A stretch of 64,000 nt of DNA. Origin: Oxalobacteraceae bacterium AB_14. Its GTDB lineage: Bacteria > Pseudomonadota > Gammaproteobacteria > Burkholderiales > Burkholderiaceae_D. The stretch is from the NCBI GenBank assembly GCA_000381565.1, contig KB906725.1:1505731-1569730 (forward strand), read 5' to 3'. Positions 43,193-52,047 of the stretch are shown here, one piece after another. The notes under the pieces are model-generated. The model was given only the letters and a program-made list of their open reading frames with translations. It had not been told where the DNA came from and ran no database searches. Every line of letters starts with the position of its first letter. Positions within the stretch are counted from its first letter, which is position 1. Position numbers and translations under genes: made by a program.

Positions 43193-44782
43193 ATGAGCAC
43201 TAGCACCTTGGATCACGCACACGATCACGATCACGCTCACGACCATCCCCATGGTCTGTCGCGCTGGTTGTTCGCCACCAATCACAAAGACATCGGTACC
43301 CTGTACCTGTGGTTCTCGTTCATCATGCTGCTGTCCGGCGGCGTGCTGGCACTGATGATCCGCACCGAGCTGTTCAAGCCTGGCCTGCAGTTCTTCCAGC
43401 CGGAGTTCTTCAACCAGCTGACCACCATGCACGGCCTGGTGATGGTATTCGGCGCCATCATGCCGGCCTTCGTCGGCTTCGCCAACTGGATGATCCCGCT
43501 GCAGATCGGCGCGTCGGACATGGCCTTCGCCCGCATGAACAACTTCTCGTTCTGGCTGCTGCCACCGGCGGCCACCCTGCTGGCGACCTCGTTCCTGGTC
43601 CCTGGCGGCGCCACCGCGGCCGGCTGGACGCTGTACGCGCCGCTGTCGACCCAGATGGGACCAGGCATGGACATGGCGATTTTCGCGATGCACCTGATGG
43701 GCGCCTCGTCGATCATGGGTTCGATCAACATCATCGTCACCATCCTGAACATGCGCGCCCCTGGCATGACCCTGATGAAAATGCCGATGTTCTGCTGGAC
43801 CTGGCTGATCACCGCCTACCTGCTGATCGCCGTGATGCCGGTATTGGCCGGCGCGATCACCATGACCCTGACCGACCGCCACTTCGGCACCTCGTTCTTT
43901 AACGCCGCCGGCGGCGGCGACCCGGTCATGTACCAGCACATCTTCTGGTTCTTCGGCCACCCCGAGGTCTACATCATGATACTGCCGGCGTTCGGCATCG
44001 TCTCGCAGATCCTGCCGGCCTTCGCCCGCAAGCAGCTGTTCGGCTACGCCTCGATGGTGTACGCCACCGCGTCGATCGCCATCCTGTCGTTCATCGTCTG
44101 GGCCCACCACATGTTCACCACCGGCATGCCGGTGACCTCGCAGCTGTTCTTCATGTACGCCACCATGCTGATCGCGGTGCCGACCGGCGTCAAAGTGTTC
44201 AACTGGATCGCCACCATGTGGAAGGGTTCGATGACCTTCGAAACCCCGATGCTGTTCGCGGTCGGCTTCATCTTCGTGTTCACCATCGGCGGCTTCACCG
44301 GCCTGATCCTGGCGGTGACCCCGATCGACATCCAGCTGCAAGACACCTACTACGTGGTGGCGCACTTCCACTACGTGCTGGTGGCAGGTTCGCTGTTCGC
44401 GCTGTTCGCCGGCTTCTACTACTGGTCGCCGAAGTGGACCGGCCACATGTACAACGAAGCGATGGGCAAGACCCACTTCTGGCTGTCGCTGATCACCTTC
44501 AACATCACCTTCTTCCCGATGCACTTCCTGGGCCTGGCGGGCATGCCGCGCCGCTACGCCGACTACTCGGCGCAGTTCACCGACTTCAACATGATCGCCT
44601 CCATCGGTGCTTTCGGTTTCGGTCTGTCGCAGGTGTTCTTCCTGTTCTTCGTGGTCCTGCCGACCATTCGTGGCGGCAAGAAAGCGGCGGACAAGCCTTG
44701 GGATGGCGCTGAAGGCCTGGAGTGGACCGTGCCGTCGCCGGCGCCGTTCCACACCTTCGAAACGCCACCGCAGTTCAAATGA
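43193..44782 (+). CDS. ctaD: Cytochrome c oxidase subunit I (aa3 type, housekeeping)
   Basis: A 529-residue core subunit with twelve helices. The N-terminus is rich in His and Asp (DHAHDHDHAHDHPHG), a possible metal-binding tail. Catalytic ligands are TMHGLVMVF, GGGDPVMYQHIFWFFGHPEVYI, WAHHMFTTG and VAHFHYVLVAG. The A1-type glutamate and cross-linked tyrosine are present. The last base of the stop region overlaps a tiny downstream frame through ATGA. Confidence 0.96.
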   Translation: MSTSTLDHAHDHDHAHDHPHGLSRWLFATNHKDIGTLYLWFSFIMLLSGGVLALMIRTELFKPGLQFFQPEFFNQLTTMHGLVMVFGAIMPAFVGFANWMIPLQIGASDMAFARMNNFSFWLLPPAATLLATSFLVPGGATAAGWTLYAPLSTQMGPGMDMAIFAMHLMGASSIMGSINIIVTILNMRAPGMTLMKMPMFCWTWLITAYLLIAVMPVLAGAITMTLTDRHFGTSFFNAAGGGDPVMYQHIFWFFGHPEVYIMILPAFGIVSQILPAFARKQLFGYASMVYATASIAILSFIVWAHHMFTTGMPVTSQLFFMYATMLIAVPTGVKVFNWIATMWKGSMTFETPMLFAVGFIFVFTIGGFTGLILAVTPIDIQLQDTYYVVAHFHYVLVAGSLFALFAGFYYWSPKWTGHMYNEAMGKTHFWLSLITFNITFFPMHFLGLAGMPRRYADYSAQFTDFNMIASIGAFGFGLSQVFFLFFVVLPTIRGGKKAADKPWDGAEGLEWTVPSPAPFHTFETPPQFK

Positions 44783-44892
44783 TCATGGGCGAACAGAAGA
44801 AGCCGAATAACGCAAGGACCGGCCTGCTGTTGGCCGGCGTGGCCCTGTTCTTTTTCCTGTCCGTGTTTGTCAAGCGGATGTGGTTGAGCTGA
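44779..44892 (+). CDS. Small cytochrome oxidase assembly-type membrane protein (37 residues)
   Basis: The frame starts with the ATG of the ATGA at the ctaD stop; a second ATG at 44785 gives 35 residues. The protein is a basic head (EQKKPNNART) and one hydrophobic helix (GLLLAGVALFFFLSVFV) ending KRMWLS. It fits the tiny proteins encoded between ctaD and ctaG in Burkholderiales and annotated as oxidase small assembly proteins. It lies snugly between both genes, with ctaG starting 1 base after its stop. Confidence 0.75.
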   Translation: MIMGEQKKPNNARTGLLLAGVALFFFLSVFVKRMWLS

Positions 44893-44893
44893 C

Positions 44894-45451
44894 GTGAGCG
44901 AGGACAAGCGGATGCGCGGCATCGACCGCCAGCTGTTGCGCAAGCTGATCGTGGTGGCGGCGCTGATGTTCGGGTTCGCCTATGCGCTGATCCCGTTCTA
45001 CCGCCAGATCTGCGAGGCGCTGGGCATCAACGTGCTGACGCAGAAGGACGGCACGGTCAGCGCCGACATCAACACGCAGATCGACAAGACGCGCGATGTG
45101 GTGATCGAATTCGACGGCAATGCCCAGGGCCCGTGGCGTTTCCGCCCCGTGACGCGCAGCATGACGGTGCATCCGGGCGAGCTGGCGACGGTGATGTATG
45201 AGGTGGTCAACACCCAGAACCGCGAAGTGAGCGCGCAGGCGATACCGAGCTACGCGCCGCAAAGCGCGATGCCGCATTTTAAAAAGGTCGAGTGTTTCTG
45301 CTTCAAGCAGCAGACCATGAAGCCGCACGAAGCGCGGCAGATGCCGGTGGTGTTCTTCATCGATCCGGCGTTGCCGAGGGATGTGAAGACCATCACCTTG
45401 TCGTACACCTTCTTCGAGGTGGGCGGTCTGGACAAGACCGCATCCAAGTAA
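44894..45451 (+). CDS. ctaG: Cytochrome c oxidase assembly protein CtaG/Cox11
   Basis: A 185-residue copper chaperone starting at GTG 44894. One N-terminal helix (LIVVAALMFGFAYALIPFY) anchors a periplasmic domain. The copper site reads VECFCFKQQTM, the conserved CFCF motif of Cox11. It delivers copper to CuB of subunit I. Confidence 0.94.
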   Translation: MSEDKRMRGIDRQLLRKLIVVAALMFGFAYALIPFYRQICEALGINVLTQKDGTVSADINTQIDKTRDVVIEFDGNAQGPWRFRPVTRSMTVHPGELATVMYEVVNTQNREVSAQAIPSYAPQSAMPHFKKVECFCFKQQTMKPHEARQMPVVFFIDPALPRDVKTITLSYTFFEVGGLDKTASK

Positions 45452-45462
45452 AGGTGGGCGTC

Positions 45463-45669
45463 ATGGAACAAGAGAAAAAGAAACAAGCGTCGTTCATGTA
45501 TTCGATGAAAGCGGTGTTCTGGTCGTTCTTCGGCCTGCGCCGCAAAAGCGATTTCGACGCCGATTCGGCCAAGCTGAATCCGGTGCACATCATCATCGCG
45601 GCCTTGATCGGCGTGGCGTGTTTTATCGCACTGCTGATCACTATCGTTAAGGTTGTAGTTTCAAAATAA
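45463..45669 (+). CDS. DUF2970 small membrane protein
   Basis: A 68-residue protein: a short amphipathic region with SMKAVFWSFFGLRRKSDFD, then one membrane helix (IIIAALIGVACFIALLITIV). This is the DUF2970 layout, typically found between ctaG and coxC in betaproteobacteria. The role is unknown; oxidase assembly is suggested by location. Confidence 0.88.
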   Translation: MEQEKKKQASFMYSMKAVFWSFFGLRRKSDFDADSAKLNPVHIIIAALIGVACFIALLITIVKVVVSK

Positions 45670-45685
45670 ATTTAGGGAGATGAAG

Positions 45686-46546
45686 ATGAGTTCACATAAC
45701 GCCTCGGCACCGTACTACTTCGTGCCTGGTCCATCCAAATGGCCGCTGTTCGCAGGCATGTCCCTGCTGACCACCATGATCGGCGCTTCGGCCTGGGTCA
45801 ATGATGTGTCGTGGGGCCCGACCGTGAACTTCATTGGTCTGGCTGCCATCATTTCGGTGCTGTACTTCTGGTTCGGCGACGCCATCAAGGAATCCGAGGC
45901 CGGCCAGTACGGCCAGCGCGTCGACCATTCCTATCGCTGGTCGATGGCCTGGTTCATCTTCTCGGAAGTGATGTTCTTCGGCGCCTTCTTCGGCGCGCTG
46001 TTCTATGCCCGTTCGATCTCGATGCCGTGGCTGGGCGACCTGGACCACAAGTTCATCTGGCCCGACTTCGCCGCGCACTGGGGCAACACCGGCCCGGCCG
46101 GCACGGTGGAAGAGTTCAGGACCATGGGTCCGTTCCCTATCCCGACCATCAACACCGCGCTGCTGCTGACCTCGGGCCTGACCCTGACCATCTCGCACCA
46201 TGCGCTGCGCGCCGGCCACCGTGCGCAGACCGCGTTCTGGCTGTTCGCCACCATCGCGCTGGGCGCGATCTTCATGGGCTTCCAGGCCTTCGAGTATCAC
46301 CACGCATACACCGAGCTGAACCTGAAGCTGACCTCGGGCATCTACGGTTCGACCTTCTTCATGCTGACCGGCTTCCACGGCTTCCACGTGACGATGGGCG
46401 CGATCATGCTGTCGGTGGTGCTGTTCCGTGTGCTCAAGGGCCACTTCACGGCCGACAACCACTTCGCCTTCGAGGGCGCGGCCTGGTATTGGCACTTTGT
46501 CGACGTGGTCTGGCTGGGTTTGTACGTCGTCGTGTACTGGCTGTAA
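45686..46546 (+). CDS. coxC: Cytochrome c oxidase subunit III
   Basis: A 286-residue protein with seven helices from ATG 45686; the agggag ribosome site (45674-45679) is at better distance to it than to ATG 45680. Signature stretches are WSMAWFIFSEVMFFGAFFGALFYAR, FMGFQAFEYHHAY, FFMLTGFHGFHVTMG and AWYWHFVDVVWLGLYV. It completes subunits I-III of the main aa3 oxidase. Confidence 0.95.
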   Translation: MSSHNASAPYYFVPGPSKWPLFAGMSLLTTMIGASAWVNDVSWGPTVNFIGLAAIISVLYFWFGDAIKESEAGQYGQRVDHSYRWSMAWFIFSEVMFFGAFFGALFYARSISMPWLGDLDHKFIWPDFAAHWGNTGPAGTVEEFRTMGPFPIPTINTALLLTSGLTLTISHHALRAGHRAQTAFWLFATIALGAIFMGFQAFEYHHAYTELNLKLTSGIYGSTFFMLTGFHGFHVTMGAIMLSVVLFRVLKGHFTADNHFAFEGAAWYWHFVDVVWLGLYVVVYWL

Positions 46547-46592
46547 CGAGGCTATAATGCCGCAGCGGGTTTCGCTGCGGCGGCAAGGAAGG

Positions 46593-46627
46593 CCGCATGC
46601 GGGACATCCCGGATGCGGTTTTTTTTT
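46593..46627 (+). terminator. Rho-independent terminator after coxC
   Basis: The arms ccgcat (46593-46598) and atgcgg (46613-46618), with an inner ggg/ccc pairing, are followed by a run of nine T. A second hairpin (ccgcagcg/cgctgcgg, 46560-46580) precedes it. Confidence 0.85.
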
Positions 46628-46633
46628 GCTGCC

Positions 46634-46715
46634 CGTCATTCCCGCGAAAGCGGGAATCCATACTGGGCTGGCGACTCGAAGGTCGCATGGATTCCCACCT
46701 GCGCGGGAATGACGG
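46634..46715. repeat. Inverted repeat of the GTCATTCCCGC class, copy 2
   Basis: The most complete copy: cgtcattcccgcgaaagcgg at the left, and at the right atggattcccacctgcgcgg followed by gaatgacgg. It lies between the convergent coxC and DUF2909 genes and abuts the DUF2909 stop codon. Confidence 0.8.
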
Positions 46716-46919
46716 TTAGCCGCGGATGCCGGTGGGCTGGATGTAGCCGAGCTTGTGCGCGACCAGCAGCGCGATGAACAGCGCGATCGACAGCCCGACC
46801 CGCACCGCCAGCGCGCGCACGGTGTTGTTGCTCTTGCCCTTGTCGCGCATCAGGAAGAAGAACGCGGAAGCCAGGCTGCCGATGATCAGAATGAACGCGA
46901 TGGCGACAGCAATTTTCAT
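46716..46919 (-). CDS. DUF2909-type twin-transmembrane protein
   Basis: A 67-residue protein with two membrane helices (residues 3-24 and 38-57) joined by a basic loop (MRDKGKSNNTVRALAVR). This matches the small twin-TM proteins usually next to SURF1 in betaproteobacterial oxidase clusters. It is divergent from SURF1 across 39 bases. Only this first ATG has suitable size; the longer frame upstream is an antisense shadow. Confidence 0.82.
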   Translation of the reverse strand: MKIAVAIAFILIIGSLASAFFFLMRDKGKSNNTVRALAVRVGLSIALFIALLVAHKLGYIQPTGIRG

Positions 46920-46958
46920 GGCGGGCTTGGAAAGTGAATTGAAGAGGGTTCCATTGTA

Positions 46959-47690
46959 ATGGGTATTGCGTTCCGTTTTAAACTGATCCCTTTCGTGGCG
47001 ACCGTGCTGGTGGTCGCGCTGGGCATCCAGTTGGGCAACTGGCAGCAACGCCGCGCCGCGCAAAAAATCGTCTTGCAGACCAAGCTGGCCCAGGGCAACG
47101 CCAGCGCCCCGGTGCGGCTGGACGGCGCGCCGCTGGCCGCCGAGGCGGTGGAGTTCCGCCGCGTGTCGGTCACCGGCGAGTTTGTCGCCAGCTGGCCGCT
47201 GTACCTGGATAATCGCCCGTCGGCGGGCCGCTCCGGTTTTTACCTGCTGATGCCGTTTAAAATTGCGGGCACGGGCATGCATGTGCTGGTGGCGCGCGGC
47301 TGGCTGCCGCGCGACCCGGCCGACCGCGCCCGGCTGCCGGCCTACGCCACCCCGTCCGGCACGGTGACCCTGCAAGGCATGGCGCGGCTCGACGCCGGCC
47401 ATGTGATGGAATTGGCCAAGCCGCCGGTGCTGACGCCCAGGGCCATCGTGCAGAACGCCGACCCGCTGCAGGTGGCCCGGGACAGCGGCCTGACCATGCA
47501 GCCGTTCGTGATCGAACAAACCGCCGCGGCCCAGCCGGCCGGCGACGACGCGCAGATGGTGCGCGACTGGCCGGCGCCGGCGCTGGGCGTGGAAAAACAT
47601 CAGGGCTATGCCTTCCAGTGGTACGCACTGTCGGCGATGGCTGTTATCTTCTTTGTGGTGAACGGATTCAGACGTGGAAAACAAAAGTAA
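46959..47690 (+). CDS. SURF1-family cytochrome oxidase biogenesis protein
   Basis: A 243-residue protein with a helix at each end. VVALGIQLGNWQQRRAAQK is the N-terminal SURF1 signature. VSVTGEF...YLDNRP...GFYLLMPF, a VARGWLPRD strand and the C-terminal KHQGYAFQWYALSAMAVIFF complete the family pattern. It helps insert heme A into subunit I. The next gene starts within its last 17 bases. Confidence 0.93.
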   Translation: MGIAFRFKLIPFVATVLVVALGIQLGNWQQRRAAQKIVLQTKLAQGNASAPVRLDGAPLAAEAVEFRRVSVTGEFVASWPLYLDNRPSAGRSGFYLLMPFKIAGTGMHVLVARGWLPRDPADRARLPAYATPSGTVTLQGMARLDAGHVMELAKPPVLTPRAIVQNADPLQVARDSGLTMQPFVIEQTAAAQPAGDDAQMVRDWPAPALGVEKHQGYAFQWYALSAMAVIFFVVNGFRRGKQK

Positions 47691-48291
47691 TCAAAGCCGT
47701 GGTCGTTGGAAGCTGATGCTGGTGCTGGCCGTGTGCGCGGCGCCGCTGGTGGGGTCTTACCTGACCTATTACGTCATCAAGCCCAAGGGCGGGGTGACCA
47801 ATTTCGGCGCGCTGATCGATCCGCGCGAACATCCTATCCCGGCCATGGCCAGCACCACCCTGGACGGCAAGCCGGCCACGCTGGAGAATTACAAGGGCAA
47901 GTGGATCATGCTCAAGGTCGGCCCGTCCGACTGCCAGCAGGATTGCCAGGACCAGCTGTTCGCCATGCGCCAGCTGCGCACCATGCAGGGCAAGGAGATG
48001 GAGCGCATCGAACGGGTGTGGATGATCACCGACGACCAGCCGCTCGATACGCTGCTGATGCGCGTCAACGACGGCACCCGCATGCTGCGCGCGCCGGCCG
48101 CCGTGATCGACAAGTGGCTGCCGCTGGAAGCGACCGCCGGCGACCGCGTGTCCGACCACGTCTACCTGATCGACCCGCTGGGCAACCTGATGATGCGCTT
48201 CCCGAAAGGCGCCGTCTCCAGCGACACCGAGAAGGTGAAGAAGGTCCACAAGGACATCAGCAAGCTGCTGAAGGCTTCCGCGATAGGCTGA
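47674..48291 (+). CDS. Sco-like membrane-anchored thioredoxin-fold protein
   Basis: A 205-residue protein from GTG 47674, overlapping SURF1. One N-terminal helix (LMLVLAVCAAPLVGSYLTYYV) is followed by a periplasmic thioredoxin fold. It has a GPSDCQQDCQDQLF site, a CxxxC pair as in Sco proteins, and RVSDHVYLIDPLG, where Sco proteins have the copper-ligand histidine. It lacks the YTxCPDVCP context of the true Sco at 50408, so it may be a divergent copper or thiol factor of CuA assembly. Confidence 0.8.
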   Translation: MENKSNQSRGRWKLMLVLAVCAAPLVGSYLTYYVIKPKGGVTNFGALIDPREHPIPAMASTTLDGKPATLENYKGKWIMLKVGPSDCQQDCQDQLFAMRQLRTMQGKEMERIERVWMITDDQPLDTLLMRVNDGTRMLRAPAAVIDKWLPLEATAGDRVSDHVYLIDPLGNLMMRFPKGAVSSDTEKVKKVHKDISKLLKASAIG

Positions 48292-48293
48292 TC

Positions 48294-49460
48294 ATGCATT
48301 CCACCACTCTCGCTCAAATGGCCGTGACGGCGCTGCTGGTGGCGCTGTTGCCGCTGTCGCTGGTGTGGACCTCGTCCGACGCCAACAAATACCGCAAGCT
48401 GGTCTGGGTCTGCGTGTTCCTGACCTTCGACCTGATCGTGTTCGGCGCCTTCACGCGCCTGACCGACTCCGGCCTCGGCTGCCCGGACTGGCCGGGCTGC
48501 TACGGCGCCGCCAATCCCTTCCTGGCGCACCAGCAGATCACGGCGGCCGAGGCGCTGCTGCCGACCGGCCCGGTGACCGTGTTCAAGGCCTGGATCGAGA
48601 TGATCCACCGCTACCTGGCGATGGCGATCGGCGTGCTGATCGTGGCGATGATGGCGCAGGCCTGGTATCAATGGCGCAAGTCGCAGGGCGCGCGCGCGGA
48701 ATACGCGCCGTGGCTGCCGACCGTGCTGTTGCTGTTCGTCTGCCTGCAGGGCGCGTTCGGCGCCTGGACCGTGACCCTGAAGCTGCAACCGGTGATCGTC
48801 ACCACCCATCTACTGCTGGGCATGGGCCTGCTGGCCCTGCTGGCGTGGTACGGCGGCCGCCAGAACCAGCTGATCGCGCCGGTGCGCACGGTGACGGCCT
48901 CGCCGCCGGCGATGCGCAACATCCGCCTGCTGGCGGGCGCCTCGGCAATTTTGCTGTTGGTGCAACTGGCGCTGGGCGGCTGGACCAGCACCAACTACGC
49001 CACCCTGGCCTGCACCGATTTCCCGCTGTGCGGCGGCAAGCTGGTGCCGGACATGGACTTCGAACACGGCTTCACCCTGTGGCGCGAGCTGGGCAAGACC
49101 GCCGCCGGCCACTACCTGCCGTTCGCGGCGCTGACGGCGATCCACTGGGTGCACCGCAACTTCGGCCTGCTGGTGGCGCTGGTGGCCGGCTACACGGCCT
49201 GGCGCGCCTGGGAACACCGGGCGCTGCACAAAACCGCCCGCTACCTGGCGCTGACCCTGGCAGCGCAGATCGCCACCGGCGTCGCCACCATCTACCTCAG
49301 CTTCCCGCTGGCGATCGCGGTGCTGCATAACGCCGGGGCGGCGCTGCTGGTCCTGTTACTGACCATGTTAAACTACAAGGCTAAGTACCAGTACGATATT
49401 GCAAAAAAGGCAGCCTCGGGCGCGGCTAACCCGCACGCTTCCGCTGCCCGGCAAAAGTAA
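48294..49460 (+). CDS. ctaA: Heme A synthase (COX15/CtaA)
   Basis: A 388-residue eight-helix protein. Key features: GAFTRLTDSGLGCPDWPGCYG near the N-terminus, EMIHRYLAMAIG, VTTHLLLGMG, the second-half motif NYATLACTDFPLCGG, and IHWVHRNFGLLVAL. The four histidines for heme are in place. It oxidises heme O to heme A for the aa3 oxidases. It starts 2 bases after the Sco-like gene. Confidence 0.95.
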   Translation: MHSTTLAQMAVTALLVALLPLSLVWTSSDANKYRKLVWVCVFLTFDLIVFGAFTRLTDSGLGCPDWPGCYGAANPFLAHQQITAAEALLPTGPVTVFKAWIEMIHRYLAMAIGVLIVAMMAQAWYQWRKSQGARAEYAPWLPTVLLLFVCLQGAFGAWTVTLKLQPVIVTTHLLLGMGLLALLAWYGGRQNQLIAPVRTVTASPPAMRNIRLLAGASAILLLVQLALGGWTSTNYATLACTDFPLCGGKLVPDMDFEHGFTLWRELGKTAAGHYLPFAALTAIHWVHRNFGLLVALVAGYTAWRAWEHRALHKTARYLALTLAAQIATGVATIYLSFPLAIAVLHNAGAALLVLLLTMLNYKAKYQYDIAKKAASGAANPHASAARQK

Positions 49461-49500
49461 TCATGCAGCCAGTACAAGTCTGTATCACTAAGCCCCACTA

Positions 49501-50394
49501 ATGACCACACACACCGCCACATCCAAATCCGTCAGCCGCGCCTCGCAATACTGGGCGCTGACCAAGCCCCGCGTCACGCAACTGGCCGTCTTCTGCGCCG
49601 TCATTGGCATGTTCCTCGCCAGCGACGGCATGCCGGACTGGCGCCTGCTGGTGGCCGCCACGGTCGGCATCTGGCTGCTGGCCGGCGCCGCCTTCGCCGT
49701 CAACTGCCTGGCCGAGCGCGAGATCGACGCCCGCATGGCCCGCACCGCCCGCCGCCCGATGGCGATGGGCGACATCAGCGTCACCCAGACCGTGGTCTTC
49801 GCCACCGTCATCGGCGGCGCCGGCATGTGGATCCTGTACGCGCTGGTGAACCCGCTGACCATGTGGCTGACCTTTGTCACCTTCGTCGGCTACGCCATCA
49901 TCTACACCATGATACTGAAGCCGGCCACGCCGCAGAACATCGTCATCGGCGGCCTGTCGGGCGCGATGCCGCCGGCGCTGGGCTGGGCCGCCGTCGCCAA
50001 CGACGTGCCGATGCAAGCCTGGCTGCTGGTGCTGATCATCTTCGTCTGGACCCCGCCGCACTTCTGGGCGCTGGCCATGTACCGCCGCGACGACTACGCC
50101 AAGTCCGGCCTGCCGATGCTGCCGGTCACACACGGCATGAAGTTCACGCAGTTCCACGTCTGGCTGTACTCGATCGCGCTGGCCGCCACCACCTTGCTGC
50201 CGTACGCGGTGCATATGAGCGGCCTGATCTACCTGGCCAGCGCCGTCGCGCTGAACGCCGTGTTCCTGCACCACGCGTGGAAAATCTACCGCCACTACAC
50301 CGACCTGATCGCCCGCAAGGCCTTCACCTGGTCGATCATCTACCTGTCGCTGCTGTTCCTGGCGCTGCTGGTGGACCACTATTTTAAGTACTGA
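49501..50394 (+). CDS. ctaB: Protoheme IX farnesyltransferase (heme O synthase)
   Basis: A 297-residue UbiA-fold enzyme with nine helices. Motifs are NCLAEREIDARMARTARRP (the first Asp-rich box) and WTPPHFWALAMYRRDDYAKSGLPMLPVTHG. It attaches farnesyl from FPP to heme B, using the product of ispA. It is 40 bases after ctaA and 13 bases before sco. Confidence 0.95.
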   Translation: MTTHTATSKSVSRASQYWALTKPRVTQLAVFCAVIGMFLASDGMPDWRLLVAATVGIWLLAGAAFAVNCLAEREIDARMARTARRPMAMGDISVTQTVVFATVIGGAGMWILYALVNPLTMWLTFVTFVGYAIIYTMILKPATPQNIVIGGLSGAMPPALGWAAVANDVPMQAWLLVLIIFVWTPPHFWALAMYRRDDYAKSGLPMLPVTHGMKFTQFHVWLYSIALAATTLLPYAVHMSGLIYLASAVALNAVFLHHAWKIYRHYTDLIARKAFTWSIIYLSLLFLALLVDHYFKY

Positions 50395-50407
50395 GCAAAT
50401 ACTGACC

Positions 50408-51007
50408 ATGAAAAAACTGCTCGTCATCGGCCTGATGGCCTTGTCCGCACTACTGGCCGCCTGCGAGCGCCGCGCCGCCGCACCGCGTCCTGAATTTACC
50501 AACACCGACCTGACCGGGCTGCCTTACGCCAAGGACTTCGCGCTGACCGACCACAACGGCAAGGCGCGCACCCTGGCCGACTTCAAGGGCAAGGTCGTGC
50601 TGATGTTCTTCGGCTACACCCAGTGCCCGGACGTATGCCCGACCACGATGGCCGAGATGGCGGCCGCGATGAAGGAGCTGGGCCCGCAGGCCGACCAGGT
50701 GCAGGTGCTGTTCGTCACCGTCGACCCCGAGCGCGACACCCGACAGCTGCTGGCTGAATACGTGCCGGCCTTCGACCAGCGCTTCCTCGGCCTGTACGGC
50801 ACCGCCGAACAGACCGCCGCCGTCGGCAAGGAATTCAAGGTGTTCTACGCCAAGGTGCCGGGCAAGACGCCGGGCAGCTATACGATGGACCACACCGCCG
50901 CCAGCTATGTGTTCGACAAGCAGGGCAAGATCCGCCTGCTGGTGCGCTCCGGCCAGGGCCCGGCGCCCATCGTGCATGACCTGAAGCTGCTGCTGGCCCA
51001 GCCTTGA
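50408..51007 (+). CDS. SCO1/SenC-family copper chaperone lipoprotein
   Basis: A 199-residue protein with a lipoprotein signal (LSALLAAC). The copper motif is FGYTQCPDVCPTTM, and the ligand histidine is in TMDHTAASYVFD. It metallates or reduces CuA of subunit II. It is downstream of ctaB and overlaps the next ATG by one base (TGATG). Confidence 0.94.
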   Translation: MKKLLVIGLMALSALLAACERRAAAPRPEFTNTDLTGLPYAKDFALTDHNGKARTLADFKGKVVLMFFGYTQCPDVCPTTMAEMAAAMKELGPQADQVQVLFVTVDPERDTRQLLAEYVPAFDQRFLGLYGTAEQTAAVGKEFKVFYAKVPGKTPGSYTMDHTAASYVFDKQGKIRLLVRSGQGPAPIVHDLKLLLAQP

Positions 51008-52047
51008 TGCAACAACGCTTCCAGCCCTACACCCGCCTCGCGGCCATCGTCCTGCTGGTGATCGGCTGTTTGACCGTGCTGCGGCCCTTCCTGGCCGCGA
51101 TCCTGTTCGCCGCCGCCATCACCATCTCCAGCTGGCCGTTGTACCTGGGCTTGCTGGCGCGCTGCAGGCAGCGCCGCTGGCTGGCGGCCGCCATCATGAG
51201 CGTCGGCCTGACCGTGCTGATCATCGTGCCGCTGGCGCTGGTGACGTGGAACGTTGCCGACAATGCCAGTGAATTCTACGACCAGCTCAAAGCCAGCCTC
51301 GAAAGCGGCACGCTGGCGCCGCCGGCCTGGCTGAAGGACGTGCCGCTGGTGGGCGAGGCGGCCGACACCTATCTGCGCAAGCTGCTGGGCAGCCGCGAGG
51401 AATTGCTCAACGTCGCCAAGAACCTGCTGGAGCCTGCCCGTCGCCTTGTTCTGGGCGGCGGCATGGTGCTCGGCAGCGGCGTGGCCCAGGTCAGTCTGGC
51501 GGTGTTCGTCAGCTTCTTCCTCTACCGCGATGGCCAGACGCTGCTCGCTTCGCTGGCCGCGCTGATGGACAAGTTGATCGGCAGACAAAGCACGGCCGTG
51601 GCCGACACCGTCAGCCGCACCGTGCGCGGCGTCATGTACGGCTTGCTGGGCACGGCGCTGGCGCAGGCCGGCGTGGCCGCCGTCGGCTTCCTGATCGCCG
51701 GCGTGCCGGCCGTGGCGCTGCTGTCGGTGGCGACCTTCCTGTTCTCGCTGATCCCGGTCGGCCCGCCGCTGATCTGGGGTGGCGCGGCGATCTGGCTGTT
51801 CAACGCAGGGCACACCGGCTGGGGCATCTTCATGCTGGTGTGGGGGATGTTCCTGATCAGCGGCGTCGACAACGTCGTCAAGCCCATGCTGATCAGCCGC
51901 GGCAGCAGCCTGCCGTTCATCCTGGTGCTGCTGGGCGTGATGGGCGGGGTGCTGGCGTTCGGCTTTGTCGGCCTGTTCATCGGCCCGACCTTGCTGGCGG
52001 TGGCCTTGGGCCTGCTGCGCAACTGGACCGGCGGCGAAACCGTCTAG
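51007..52047 (+). CDS. AI-2E family transporter
   Basis: A 346-residue membrane protein from ATG 51007; a TTG one codon earlier is less likely. Helices cluster in an N-terminal pair and a C-terminal group, with FSLIPVGPPLIWGGAAIWLF and GVDNVVKPMLISRGSSLPFILVLLGVMGG as the family signature. Members export AI-2-like or other small molecules or run as Na+/H+ antiporters; the substrate is unknown. It ends the assembly-factor operon. Confidence 0.9.
   Translation: MQQRFQPYTRLAAIVLLVIGCLTVLRPFLAAILFAAAITISSWPLYLGLLARCRQRRWLAAAIMSVGLTVLIIVPLALVTWNVADNASEFYDQLKASLESGTLAPPAWLKDVPLVGEAADTYLRKLLGSREELLNVAKNLLEPARRLVLGGGMVLGSGVAQVSLAVFVSFFLYRDGQTLLASLAALMDKLIGRQSTAVADTVSRTVRGVMYGLLGTALAQAGVAAVGFLIAGVPAVALLSVATFLFSLIPVGPPLIWGGAAIWLFNAGHTGWGIFMLVWGMFLISGVDNVVKPMLISRGSSLPFILVLLGVMGGVLAFGFVGLFIGPTLLAVALGLLRNWTGGETV

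Noticed and set aside
46553..46627. Possible small RNA: TATAAT at 46553-46558, then two hairpins and a T-run
   Set aside because: No -35 element is found at proper distance and the structures are explained as the coxC terminator region.
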